Shown here: positions 8,684 to 16,735 of the stretch, piece after piece
How positions within the stretch are numbered: the stretch's first letter is position 1
Layout of the letters: every line of letters starts with the position of its first letter
Source: Pseudomonadota bacterium
GTDB taxonomy: Bacteria; Pseudomonadota; Gammaproteobacteria; Arenicellales; UBA868
DNA: 17,894 nucleotides
Assembly (NCBI GenBank): GCA_018661145.1
Contig: JABJIU010000061.1
Coordinates: 1-17,894 of the forward strand
Reading direction: 5' to 3'
The notes under the pieces: generated by a model
The model's database searches: none
Told to the model about the DNA's origin: nothing
Seen by the model: the letters and a program-made list of their open reading frames with translations, nothing else
Translations under genes and position numbers: made by a program

Positions 8684-10435
8684 GTGAACGATACCGTACT
8701 CACCGTCTCCGTCCCCAATATCGGTGACTTCGAGAACATCGATGTGGTCGAGGTGCTGGTAACGCCAGGGGATTCCATCGAGGTCGAAACACCACTGATC
8801 ACCCTCGAAAGCGACAAGGCAACCATGGATATTCCCTCACCAGTGGCCGGAGAGATTCTGGAGGTTCTGGTGCCGCAAGGCGGGCAGGTATCCGAGGGAG
8901 ACCCAGTGGCCAAGGTTCTGATCCAATCCCAGGAATCGCCAGCGCTGTCTTCCGATGCGGCGCCGGTAAGAGACGTGGCCCCTTCTGCGCCGGATCCTGA
9001 GAATCAGCCCAATGCGAGCACACCCACAGACGAAACTTTCGATCTGGCGGTGCTCGGCTCCGGACCCGGCGGTTACACCGCGGCATTTCGTGCAGCCGAC
9101 CTAGGTCTCAAGGTCTGCCTGATTGAACGCTATCCGTCACTGGGTGGGGTCTGCTTGAATGTCGGCTGTATCCCCTCCAAAGCATTGCTGCATGCGGCGC
9201 GGGTGATCGAAGAAACCCGGGAGATGCGCGCCCACGGCATCGATTTTGGTGAACCCAAAATTGACCTTGCGCAGTTAGGCGCTTGGAAAGACAAGGTCGT
9301 CAACCAACTGACCGAGGGACTTTCAGGTCTTGCAAAAAAGCGTAAGGTACAAGTGATCACAGGCACTGGCCGATTCGAATCGTCGCACGAGTTGATGGTT
9401 CTTAACGACCACGGCGAAGAACGCGTCCGCTTTCGCCAGGCGATTATTGCCGCTGGATCCCAGGCGATGACATTACCCGGCCTGCCGGAGGATCCCCGCA
9501 TTTTCGACTCGACCGGCGCACTAGCGCTTGGGAATATTCCACCCCGCCTGCTGGTCATCGGCGGTGGCATTATCGGCCTTGAAATGGCGACGGTGTACCT
9601 GGCCATGGGTAGCGAAATCAGTATCGTGGAAATGGCGCCACAGTTGATGCCGGGAACTGATACTGATCTTGTAAAACCATTGGTCAAGCGACTTAACGGC
9701 CAGTGTGAGGGAATTTATCTTGGCACCCGGGTCACTAACGTTGAAGCATATGAACACGAACTCAAAGTCAGTTTTGAGGGTGACAAGGCGCCTGCCGATG
9801 GGTCTTATGATGCAGTGTTGGTCGCTGTGGGTCGCTCACCCAACGGCCATAACATTAATGCCGAGGCAGCCGGCGTCGTCGTAGACGATCGGGGCTTTAT
9901 TGCCGTGGATTCCCAGCAGCGGACCAATCAGCCGCACATCTTTGCGATCGGCGATATCGTCGGACAACCCATGCTTGCACACAAGGCCACGCATGAAGGG
10001 AAGGCGGCTGGCGAGGTCGCCGCAGGGCACAAAAGCGGCTTTGAAGCGAGAGTTATTCCCTCGGTGGCCTACACCGATCCCGAGGTCGCGTGGGTTGGGC
10101 TCACGGAAACCGAGGCCAAGCAACAGGGTATCGAATACGGCAAAGGTGTCTTTCCCTGGGCAGCGAGCGGCCGGGCGCTCGCCCTGGCACGTAGTGAAGG
10201 AGTTACCAAACTGCTCTTCGACCCTGAAACACAACAGATCATCGGCGGCGGTATCGTCGGGCCCAATGCGGGAGACCTGATTGCCGAGGTGGGCCTTGCG
10301 ATCGAGATGAACTGCGTTGCTCAGGATGTTGGACTCACCGTACACCCCCATCCCACCCTCTCAGAAACCATCGCACTCGCGGCAGAGGCCTTTGAGGGGA
10401 CGATTACGGATCTTTACCTTCCGCGCAAACGCTGA
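8684..10435 (+). CDS. lpd: dihydrolipoyl dehydrogenase, PDH E3, with N-terminal lipoyl domain
   Basis: FAD enzyme that re-oxidises dihydrolipoamide with NAD+ to close the PDH cycle. At 583 residues it is about 110 longer than a plain E3. The extra part is a lipoyl domain (about 3-78, lysine K45 in ESDKATMD) and a short linker, an architecture known from Neisseria P64k and some other proteobacteria. The E3 body is complete. It has the FAD motif GSGPGG at 125-130 and the redox pair C157/C162 in GGVCLNVGCIPSK. The NAD motif GGGIIG is at 293-298. The C-terminal HPHPTLSE supplies the His556-Glu561 dyad. The start is GTG 8684, 22 bases after aceF. The lipoyl domain is strikingly similar to that of the adjacent AceF. 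Confidence 0.96.
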   Translation: MNDTVLTVSVPNIGDFENIDVVEVLVTPGDSIEVETPLITLESDKATMDIPSPVAGEILEVLVPQGGQVSEGDPVAKVLIQSQESPALSSDAAPVRDVAPSAPDPENQPNASTPTDETFDLAVLGSGPGGYTAAFRAADLGLKVCLIERYPSLGGVCLNVGCIPSKALLHAARVIEETREMRAHGIDFGEPKIDLAQLGAWKDKVVNQLTEGLSGLAKKRKVQVITGTGRFESSHELMVLNDHGEERVRFRQAIIAAGSQAMTLPGLPEDPRIFDSTGALALGNIPPRLLVIGGGIIGLEMATVYLAMGSEISIVEMAPQLMPGTDTDLVKPLVKRLNGQCEGIYLGTRVTNVEAYEHELKVSFEGDKAPADGSYDAVLVAVGRSPNGHNINAEAAGVVVDDRGFIAVDSQQRTNQPHIFAIGDIVGQPMLAHKATHEGKAAGEVAAGHKSGFEARVIPSVAYTDPEVAWVGLTETEAKQQGIEYGKGVFPWAASGRALALARSEGVTKLLFDPETQQIIGGGIVGPNAGDLIAEVGLAIEMNCVAQDVGLTVHPHPTLSETIALAAEAFEGTITDLYLPRKR

Positions 10436-10456
10436 CGCCGACGCACCCGATTAGCT

Positions 10457-11233
10457 GTGCCGCCTGTACTCTCCTTTACTGTTGCCGGTTCGGGACCGCC
10501 GGTGGTTATCCTCCATGGTCTGTTTGGCTCGGCGGTGAACTGGCGCCGCATCGCAGATGCACTTTGTCACCGCTGGCAGGTCTTTTCTCCAGACCTGCCC
10601 AATCATGGAGACTCGCCATGGACGGACGACATGTCGTACCCCGCGCAGGCCAAGGTACTCGCCAGCTTCATCTCAGACCATGTGCCGGACAATCCCATCA
10701 TCATCGGGCATAGCATGGGTGGCAAAGTGGCGATGGCGCTCGCGCTTGAAGGCGGAACCCCCCTCGCGGGGCTGGTCGTTGTTGATATTGCGCCGGTGAC
10801 CTATCCGCATTCACACCGGACCCTGGTTGAGTCGATGAACGCACTTGACCTTACGGCAGTGCACACCCGCCGCGACGCCGAGCGAGAGCTTGAACCGGAT
10901 ATACCGGACAAGGCACTCCGCCAGTTTCTGCTGCAGAACCTGAGAAGCGTCGAGGGTGGACTACGTTGGCGCATTAATCTTGACGTTATTCACAGACAGA
11001 TGGACGCCCTGACAGGCTTCGACATTGCACCCGGGCACTCGGATATCCCGGCCCTTTTTATATACGGCACACAGTCCGACTATGTGACACCGCAGATAAC
11101 ACCCCGGATCATGGACCGCTTTCCAAACGCTCGACTGCGCGCCATTCAGGAGGCGGGGCACTGGCTCCATGCAGAAAAGCCTAATGCAATGATTGATGCC
11201 CTCAAGGATTTTGCTGAAACTGCAGGAAGTTAG
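10457..11233 (+). CDS. ybfF: alpha/beta-fold hydrolase, YbfF-like esterase
   Basis: Cytoplasmic serine hydrolase of 258 residues; E. coli YbfF acts on short acyl esters and acyl-CoA-like substrates, and the physiological substrate here is unknown. The oxyanion-hole region HGLFGS lies at 20-25. The nucleophile elbow GHSMGG carries Ser86, and the catalytic His235 lies in GHWLHAEKP, which is almost the YbfF C-terminal signature. VVDIAPVTYP also follows the YbfF pattern (VAIDIAPVDY). No signal peptide is visible. The start is taken as GTG 10457, 21 bases after lpd, with no clear ribosome site. It is the last gene of the PDH operon by position and strand. Its TAG stop overlaps the stop of the convergent methyltransferase gene. 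A more specialised esterase or haloperoxidase-like role cannot be excluded. Confidence 0.85.
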   Translation: MPPVLSFTVAGSGPPVVILHGLFGSAVNWRRIADALCHRWQVFSPDLPNHGDSPWTDDMSYPAQAKVLASFISDHVPDNPIIIGHSMGGKVAMALALEGGTPLAGLVVVDIAPVTYPHSHRTLVESMNALDLTAVHTRRDAERELEPDIPDKALRQFLLQNLRSVEGGLRWRINLDVIHRQMDALTGFDIAPGHSDIPALFIYGTQSDYVTPQITPRIMDRFPNARLRAIQEAGHWLHAEKPNAMIDALKDFAETAGS

Positions 11234-12090
11234 GAACTGTCCCGCACCGCAAGGTAGTTCTCCGTTGACTTGACCAGACCGGAGGGGCGCGGCAGATGGG
11301 AAACCGCAAACCCACAGGCACCGAGCACGGCGGGCAGCCTCTGATCGATAATCACGCCATCCGAATCACACGACGCCTCAAACACGACGAGACGCAACAC
11401 CGGGTTTTCCAGCACAGTGGTTGCGCCGCGCAACACCTGATACTCCCAGCCTTCCACGTCGATCTTCATGACGCTCGGGTAATGCCCCACTTGCCGACAA
11501 TATTCATCCAGGGTAATCACCTCGACCTCGATCTTGCCAACCGGCTCACGGTGGGGCCAATCACCAAACCCACTCTCCCCAGAATCACTGCCGCGAATCA
11601 ACTGCTGGCGCCCGCTTTCATCGGACAGTCCCATCGGCACGATACTGAGGGCCGTGTCATCCCAGCCGTTTAACCGGCGCTGGGCGTCCATGACGTTACA
11701 GGTGTCTGGATCGGGCTCAAATGCGGTTACCCCGCGGACGCCACACGAGAGCGCAAGACAACTGAAATAACCCGCGTTGGCGCCGATATCAAAAAAGATA
11801 TCGTCTCCAACAAATGAAGCCGAGAGATGGTCTGTAACTTCCTGCTCATGTATCCGGTTGCACAGGAGATTGCGCTGCAGCCAATCCATCTGATTACAGG
11901 CAAAGAGAAAACCCGACCGCGTCAATACCCGGATACGGCGCCGGCCAAATATTCGTTCGATGAAACGCAAGCGCCTCGCCTTACCGGCCGGTATTCTGGG
12001 ACGAAACCAGATTGCGCAGATCAGCGCCTCGACGATGCGGGGATAGTAAGGCGCCACTGTTTGCGCGGCGTGTCCGCCTTTATTGCCCAT
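11230..12090 (-). CDS. FkbM-family SAM-dependent methyltransferase
   Basis: Predicted O-methyltransferase of 286 residues; the family methylates sugars, polyketides and other secondary or surface molecules, and no substrate can be assigned here. The SAM-binding motif I is DIGANAGYFS (101-110). The acidic motif follows at FEPDP (124-128), and the FkbM hallmark MKIDVEGWEYQVLRGA starts near 208. The first 60 residues are basic and partly hydrophobic (ALICAIWF) and could be a membrane-associated extension; I see no clear signal peptide. It starts 21 bases after mce on the same strand and has no recognisable ribosome site. It therefore appears to be the distal gene of the propionyl-CoA operon, although its function looks unrelated. 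Its TAA stop overlaps the convergent esterase stop. Confidence 0.88.
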   Translation of the reverse strand: MGNKGGHAAQTVAPYYPRIVEALICAIWFRPRIPAGKARRLRFIERIFGRRRIRVLTRSGFLFACNQMDWLQRNLLCNRIHEQEVTDHLSASFVGDDIFFDIGANAGYFSCLALSCGVRGVTAFEPDPDTCNVMDAQRRLNGWDDTALSIVPMGLSDESGRQQLIRGSDSGESGFGDWPHREPVGKIEVEVITLDEYCRQVGHYPSVMKIDVEGWEYQVLRGATTVLENPVLRLVVFEASCDSDGVIIDQRLPAVLGACGFAVSHLPRPSGLVKSTENYLAVRDSS

Positions 12091-12111
12091 CAGCGGGATA
12101 GTAAATCGGGA

Positions 12112-12516
12112 TCACACCTGTTCGAGTTCGACCAGTGTGCCGCAAAAATCCTTGGGGTGCAGGAAAAGCACCGGTTTGCCGTGTGCGCCAATGCGTGGCT
12201 CACCATCCCCCAACACCCGGCTCCCCTGTGCTTTCAGTTGATCTCGGGCCGCACAAATGTCATCGACTTCGTAGCAGACGTGGTGCATGCCGCCATCCGG
12301 ATGACGCTCCAGAAACCGTCCGATCGGAGAGTCATCGCCTAGCGGATGCAACAGTTCGATTCGAGTGTTATCGAGATCCACAAACACGGTGGTGACCCCA
12401 TGGTCTTGCAGAGCCTGGGCTTCTGATACCGTTGCGCCCAGCGTATCCCGGTATAGCGCTGTCGCCGCATCCAGGTCCGGCACCACAATTGCGACATGAT
12501 TCAGTCTTCCAATCAT
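12112..12516 (-). CDS. mce: methylmalonyl-CoA epimerase
   Basis: Interconverts (S)- and (R)-methylmalonyl-CoA, linking propionyl-CoA carboxylase to the B12-dependent mutase. The 134-residue protein is a vicinal-oxygen-chelate (glyoxalase) fold with two beta-alpha-beta-beta-beta modules. Likely metal ligands by family comparison are His7 (LNHVAIVV), His79 (GGMHHVCYEV) and Glu130 (LVELEQV), with Glu54 (RIELLHP) at the position of the fourth, more variable ligand. Length and residues fit the family rather than a generic glyoxalase. Its ATG overlaps the meaB stop by one base (TGATG), indicating translational coupling. The neighbours meaB and pccA confirm the pathway. Confidence 0.94.
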   Translation of the reverse strand: MIGRLNHVAIVVPDLDAATALYRDTLGATVSEAQALQDHGVTTVFVDLDNTRIELLHPLGDDSPIGRFLERHPDGGMHHVCYEVDDICAARDQLKAQGSRVLGDGEPRIGAHGKPVLFLHPKDFCGTLVELEQV

Positions 12517-13511
12517 CAGGCGCTCCCGCTTTGTTCAGTTTCAGCAAATTTATCGATGAGTTGACGTGCCGCCAAGCCCGGTGTCAGCCGTCCTTTAGCA
12601 ACCTCCCGACGGGCCCGCTCGACCTCGCCTGCAATCCCGGGACTCTTGAGGAACTGCTCCAGCAGCCCTTCGTGCAGCGCCTGCATCAGGGCCTCGCTTG
12701 CCTGAATCTCTCGCCGGGAAGCAAGCGCCCCGCCCTCACCCAAATGAGTAAAGAAAGTCTCCATGTGGCCCAGTGCGTCAGTCACCCCAACGTCGCCCAG
12801 GGCGGACATCCCCAGCACCGGCACCTTCCACCCATGTGTCCGAGGCTGCAAAAACCCGGTGGCGGTGATGTACTCCGAGACCGTGCGGCTGGCGGCCTGC
12901 TCGAGTTCTCCATCAGCTTTGTTGACCAGAATCAGGTCCGCGAGTTCCATCACACCGCGTTTAATACCCTGAAGTTCATCTCCCGACCCGGGGACCAACA
13001 GCAGTACAAAAAGATCAGTCATTGACGCGACCCGAAGCTCGGACTGGCCGACGCCGACCGTCTCGACAATCAGACGGTCAAATCCTGCCGCCTCACAAAG
13101 CGTGATGGCTTCCCGGGTGAAGCGTCCCACCCCGCCCTCAGTGCCGGATGAAGGCGATGGCCGGACAAAGGCCCTGTCACTGACCGACAGCTTGGGCATC
13201 CGCGTCTTGTCACCCAGTATGGATCCCCCACTGATCACGGAACTCGGATCCACAGTCAGTACTGCGACCGAATTGCCGCATTGGATCATGTGTCCGCCGA
13301 GCGTCTCGATGAACGTCGATTTGCCGACGCCCGGCGGCCCGGTAATGCCGATGCGCAGCCCGGGCTGCGCAGGCGTTGGGAGCGCTGCGAGCAATTCCCG
13401 GGCCTGCGACTGATGCTCCTTCAGGCCGGATTCAACCAGCGTGATCGCCTGTGCCAGCGCCCGCCGATCCTGATTCCCGATGGCGTCTGCCAGCGAGGCC
13501 GTATCGTTCAC
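12516..13511 (-). CDS. meaB: methylmalonyl-CoA mutase-associated GTPase MeaB (ArgK family)
   Basis: G3E-family P-loop GTPase that gates B12 cofactor loading and protects methylmalonyl-CoA mutase from inactivation. In 331 residues it shows the P-loop GPPGVGKST (58-66), DPSS (88-91) and GGSILGDKTRM (95-105). ETVGVGQSE (150-158) is the MeaB switch region and NKAD (197-200) the guanine-specificity motif. A C-terminal helical tail for dimerisation follows. The start is GTG at 13511-13509, overlapping the pccA TGA by four bases (GTGA), so it is translated with pccA. Old annotations call this family ArgK or a lysine-arginine-ornithine transport kinase; the gene context makes the mutase chaperone role clear. 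Confidence 0.95.
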   Translation of the reverse strand: MNDTASLADAIGNQDRRALAQAITLVESGLKEHQSQARELLAALPTPAQPGLRIGITGPPGVGKSTFIETLGGHMIQCGNSVAVLTVDPSSVISGGSILGDKTRMPKLSVSDRAFVRPSPSSGTEGGVGRFTREAITLCEAAGFDRLIVETVGVGQSELRVASMTDLFVLLLVPGSGDELQGIKRGVMELADLILVNKADGELEQAASRTVSEYITATGFLQPRTHGWKVPVLGMSALGDVGVTDALGHMETFFTHLGEGGALASRREIQASEALMQALHEGLLEQFLKSPGIAGEVERARREVAKGRLTPGLAARQLIDKFAETEQSGSA

Positions 13512-15496
13512 GCAGATAACTCCTGCACAAACTCGATGATCTGCTGATCTACCTCGAGTGCTTCGCCGGGCTGCGCGTGCAGACAGAGTACCGTACCGTC
13601 ACGCTCTGCCCGGATCACGTTTTCCATTTTCATCGCCTCGATCACGGCGAGTTCATCACCGGCTTTGACCTCAGCCCCTTCAGTGACCGCGACAGAGATG
13701 AGAAGGCCCGGCATCGGCGAGAGCGCCAAATGGGAAAGGTCCGGCGCAACCTTTTGAGGCATGAGGTGATACAGCGCCGCACTGTAGGGCTCAAGCACCA
13801 GCGCCTCGACACTGGCGCCGCTGTGAAAAACCTCATAACGGGCGCCGGATCGGCTGAGCTGGGCTGTGGCTTCGATCCCGTCTGCGGAGAAATCAATGAC
13901 GCCGGCGAAGGGGCTTCCCGTGAAAGCAAGTGATAGCGGCTCTCCATTTACTATTACCTGCCAGCAGCTTTTGTCAGCAGTGACCCTGACTTCGTGCTGG
14001 TCAGTATCGATCTGGACTATCCGTGTTACTGCCTGCGAGCCCCAAGACTCAGCCAAGCGGTCTTCGCGCAGGTGCCAATGCTCGTGGACCACGGCGATCA
14101 GCGCCACGATCCGGTGCGCTACGGCTTGAGGCAATGCGGTGCCGGCAAAACCCTCAGGGAACTCTTCTTCAATAAAACCGGTAGTGGTGTCACCGGACAG
14201 GAACCGAGGATGCTGCACGAGAGCGGCCAAAAACGGGGTATTGCTCTGGATACCCCTAATTTCAAAGCGGTCAAGCGCCCGCAGCATAGTAGCCGCAGCC
14301 TGCTTGCGATCGGGTCCGTGAGTCACCAGCTTGGCGATCATGGGATCGTAGTGCAGGCTGACCTCGCCGCCTTCGCAAATGCCCGTATCGACCCGTACAC
14401 TCTGCGCGTCATCGGGTGGACGAAAACGCAGCACGCGCCCGGAAGACGGCAAGAATCCCCGGTAGGGATCTTCAGCATAAACCCGGGACTCCAGTGCCCA
14501 GCCGCTGATGCCGACGTCCTGTTGGGATATCGTCAGCTTTTCTCCTGCAGCAATCCGAAGCATCCACTCCACAAGATCAACTCCGGTAATGAGTTCGGTT
14601 ACCGGGTGCTCGACCTGTAGCCGTGTATTCATCTCCAGAAAATAGAAGTTGCGCGCTTCATCAACGATGAACTCCACCGTACCTGCAGAGGTGTAGCCCA
14701 CCGCCCCCGCAAGGGCTAACGCCTGGGCGCCCATTTGCATGCGTAGGCTTTCATCGACAAAAGAGGATGGAGCCTCTTCCACAACCTTCTGGTGGCGGCG
14801 CTGAATAGAACACTCGCGCTCGTTGAGATGAATGCGGTTGCCATGATGGTCCGCCAGGACCTGGATCTCGATATGCCGAGGGCGGCTGACAAATTTCTCG
14901 ATGAACACACGGTCATCTGAAAAACTTGAGCGCGCTTCACTGGATGCCCGCTCAAAACCCTCACGGCATTCATCATCATCAGTGGCAATCCGCATACCCT
15001 TGCCACCCCCGCCTGCACTCGCCTTGAGCATGACGGGATACCCGATCTCCCGAGCGTGGCTCACCGCATCGTCGGCATCGATAAGCACTTCATTGAAACC
15101 CGGAATCGTCGGCACCCCTACACGCTCGGCCAGGGCTTTGGAGGTGATCTTGTCCCCCATGACTTCAATCGCCTTTGCCGGGGGGCCAACAAAAGCGACT
15201 CCCACATCTTCCAGACCGGACACCAGTGCAGATTTTTCAGAGAGAAAACCGTATCCAGGATGCACCGCATCGGCACCAGTTGCTTGGCAGGCATCGATGA
15301 TCCGCTCCACCAGGAGATAACTCTTGGCCGACGGGGATGCGCCGATGTGAACGGCCTCATCAGCCATCAAGGTGTGCGGCGCATCGCGGTCAGCATCTGA
15401 GAAGACCGCAACCGTCCTGATCCCCATGCGCTTGGCCGAACGGATCACCCGGCAAGCAATCTCACCCCGGTTGGCGATTAGGAGTTTGTTAAACAT
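13508..15496 (-). CDS. pccA: propionyl-CoA carboxylase, biotin-containing alpha subunit
   Basis: ATP-dependent biotin carboxylase plus biotin carrier; with the carboxyltransferase PccB it converts propionyl-CoA to (S)-methylmalonyl-CoA. The 662-residue chain starts MFNKLLIANRGEIA. It has the ATP-grasp glycine loop KASAGGGGKGMRI, the ECSIQRRHQKVVEEAPS and EMNTRLQVEHPVTE active-site stretches, and a carboxylase C-domain (ESRVYAEDPYRGFLPS). A linking domain follows, and the C-terminal biotinyl domain carries Lys623 in EAMKMEN. The stretches DPMIAKLVTH and TTGFIEEEFPEGF look more like PccA than methylcrotonyl-CoA carboxylase (MccA), and the neighbours meaB and mce support this. The ATG at 15496 has AAGAGA about 8 bases upstream. 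No pccB is present nearby, so the partner must be encoded elsewhere. Confidence 0.93.
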   Translation of the reverse strand: MFNKLLIANRGEIACRVIRSAKRMGIRTVAVFSDADRDAPHTLMADEAVHIGASPSAKSYLLVERIIDACQATGADAVHPGYGFLSEKSALVSGLEDVGVAFVGPPAKAIEVMGDKITSKALAERVGVPTIPGFNEVLIDADDAVSHAREIGYPVMLKASAGGGGKGMRIATDDDECREGFERASSEARSSFSDDRVFIEKFVSRPRHIEIQVLADHHGNRIHLNERECSIQRRHQKVVEEAPSSFVDESLRMQMGAQALALAGAVGYTSAGTVEFIVDEARNFYFLEMNTRLQVEHPVTELITGVDLVEWMLRIAAGEKLTISQQDVGISGWALESRVYAEDPYRGFLPSSGRVLRFRPPDDAQSVRVDTGICEGGEVSLHYDPMIAKLVTHGPDRKQAAATMLRALDRFEIRGIQSNTPFLAALVQHPRFLSGDTTTGFIEEEFPEGFAGTALPQAVAHRIVALIAVVHEHWHLREDRLAESWGSQAVTRIVQIDTDQHEVRVTADKSCWQVIVNGEPLSLAFTGSPFAGVIDFSADGIEATAQLSRSGARYEVFHSGASVEALVLEPYSAALYHLMPQKVAPDLSHLALSPMPGLLISVAVTEGAEVKAGDELAVIEAMKMENVIRAERDGTVLCLHAQPGEALEVDQQIIEFVQELSA

Positions 15497-15549
15497 ATGA
15501 AGTCTCTTACTAGCCTCTTATCTAGATGTGCGCAGGTTGAAAACCGGCG

Positions 15550-16185
15550 CTACGGCTGAGACCAGTCTACCCCGGACTCGAAAAGCGTCAGCAACCGCCC
15601 AATATTCTGCCGGGCATCCTTTTCAAAAAGGCCCTGAAAGTGTGCCGTCGAATAAATGTGTGGCCGATTCAGCAATGTTCTTAAAAATCCGCCCTGCCCC
15701 CGGGCAAAAACTTCATCGTTGGAGTGTGTCGCCTCACAACGAAGATCGCGCGTGTCGGCAAAGAATGCATCCCAGGGTTGTGAGAGGCCCCACAGATCAA
15801 CATCCACTGCAAACTGCGCTTGAAAACCCTGAGGTGGCGCACGATGGTCAGTCGCGATAATCAGCTCGCCTACATCCGAGATGAAAGTGGCGGGCAGATA
15901 TCCGGACGCCTTGCTGTCGAACCATTCAGCGCTGCGCGCTTCATTATCGCGCGCTCCGGCAACAAAGATGGCGTCATGAAACCAAAGCGCCATCTCCACG
16001 GCGTCATCGGCTCCCAGCACCAGGGCGGCTTCATCGTAGGCGGCAAGACAAACTGTGATATGACCGCCGTCATGATAACGACGAAATGCATCACTGTAGT
16101 GTCGGCTGAGTGCCTCGAAGACCCGAGCAGACTCCCCGCCACCTCCGACGCGAGACCAGAGTCTGCGAAACCGATCTTGCTCCAC
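15550..16185 (-). CDS. HD-domain metal-dependent phosphohydrolase-like protein
   Basis: Small cytoplasmic protein of 211 residues, resembling the predicted HD-superfamily phosphohydrolases of the COG4339 type. Their substrate is not known to me. Likely metal ligands are arranged in the family pattern: YHDGGHI (His38, His42), WFHDAIF (His70-Asp71), DNEARSA (Asn81-Glu82) and a later acidic pair VDVDLWGL (Asp128/Asp130). The tail ARQNIGRLL also fits. It begins at GTG 16185, only five bases after the stop of the cyclic-nucleotide-binding gene, with no good ribosome site, so it is probably translationally coupled. The next gene, pccA, starts 53 bases on. An HD nucleotidase or a nucleotide-signal hydrolase are both possible; the sequence does not decide. 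Confidence 0.8.
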   Translation of the reverse strand: MEQDRFRRLWSRVGGGGESARVFEALSRHYSDAFRRYHDGGHITVCLAAYDEAALVLGADDAVEMALWFHDAIFVAGARDNEARSAEWFDSKASGYLPATFISDVGELIIATDHRAPPQGFQAQFAVDVDLWGLSQPWDAFFADTRDLRCEATHSNDEVFARGQGGFLRTLLNRPHIYSTAHFQGLFEKDARQNIGRLLTLFESGVDWSQP

Positions 16186-16190
16186 GATAA

Positions 16191-16667
16191 TCAGGATGCC
16201 TGTGGTGAAGAGGGCGCTGTGTGCTCACGTTTCAGCGCCTCAAACGCCTGGGTTGTCCGGGTCAGTCGGTCGACCACCTGGCGCAGCACGCTTAAGGAGA
16301 CTTCGGGGTTGTCCCGCATAAGATCCATGAAATCATCGGCCAGAATGGACAGGCACCGCACCTCCGTTTCGGCCCGGAGCGTGGCCGACCGCGGCTGATT
16401 AGCAATCACGCCCATCTCCCCAACGACATCACTAGTGGAGAGCACTGCCACGGGATCACCGCTCGCATCCTCGCTGACGAAGACGCCTACTTCTCCTGAC
16501 ATGATGACATAGACGCTGTCCGAACCTGAATTCATGGTGAAAATGATGTCACCGGCATCGAAACTCGACTCTTCGCTCGCGAATGCCAATCGCTTGAGTT
16601 TGCCGGCATCCAGTTGTGCGAAAAGCGGAATCTTTCGAAGCTGCTCTGCGTCGGTAATGAAGTTCAT
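16191..16667 (-). CDS. stand-alone cyclic-nucleotide-binding (cNBD/Crp-fold) domain protein
   Basis: About 158 residues consisting almost entirely of one cNMP-binding beta-roll, without a helix-turn-helix, kinase or channel partner. The domain opens with the typical LRKIPLFAQLDAGKLKRLA helix and continues through the roll (FDAGDIIF, YVIMSGEVGVFV). It contains a phosphate-binding cassette, GEMGVIANQPRSATLRA, with Glu84 and Arg93 in the positions that hold the ribose and phosphate in cAMP/cGMP binders. It may therefore bind ligand. The C-terminal helix is followed by a short Ser/Pro-rich tail. I chose ATG 16667 (MNFITDAEQL); a TTG at 16712 would add 15 residues of poor family match. No Shine-Dalgarno is evident. 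It lies between mobA and the HD gene on the same strand. Confidence 0.82.
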   Translation of the reverse strand: MNFITDAEQLRKIPLFAQLDAGKLKRLAFASEESSFDAGDIIFTMNSGSDSVYVIMSGEVGVFVSEDASGDPVAVLSTSDVVGEMGVIANQPRSATLRAETEVRCLSILADDFMDLMRDNPEVSLSVLRQVVDRLTRTTQAFEALKREHTAPSSPQAS

Positions 16668-16735
16668 ATAAAGGAGCTTGTTTCTGTGGCGCAAAGTGCA
16701 ATTTAACCGCAACAGCCCTGCTACCGCAAAACCGG

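Noticed and set aside
8206..8913. 235-codon minus-strand frame across the aceF/lpd junction
   Set aside because: Both sense genes have intact catalytic motifs throughout. The antisense product is low in recognisable structure and looks like a shadow frame.
13994..14620. 208-codon plus-strand frame inside pccA
   Set aside because: It is fully antisense to the conserved biotin carboxylase domain and matches no family I recognise.
13508..15496. Methylcrotonyl-CoA carboxylase alpha subunit as an alternative for pccA
   Set aside because: The sequence pattern and the coupled neighbours meaB and mce favour the propionyl-CoA pathway, and no leucine-degradation genes are nearby.
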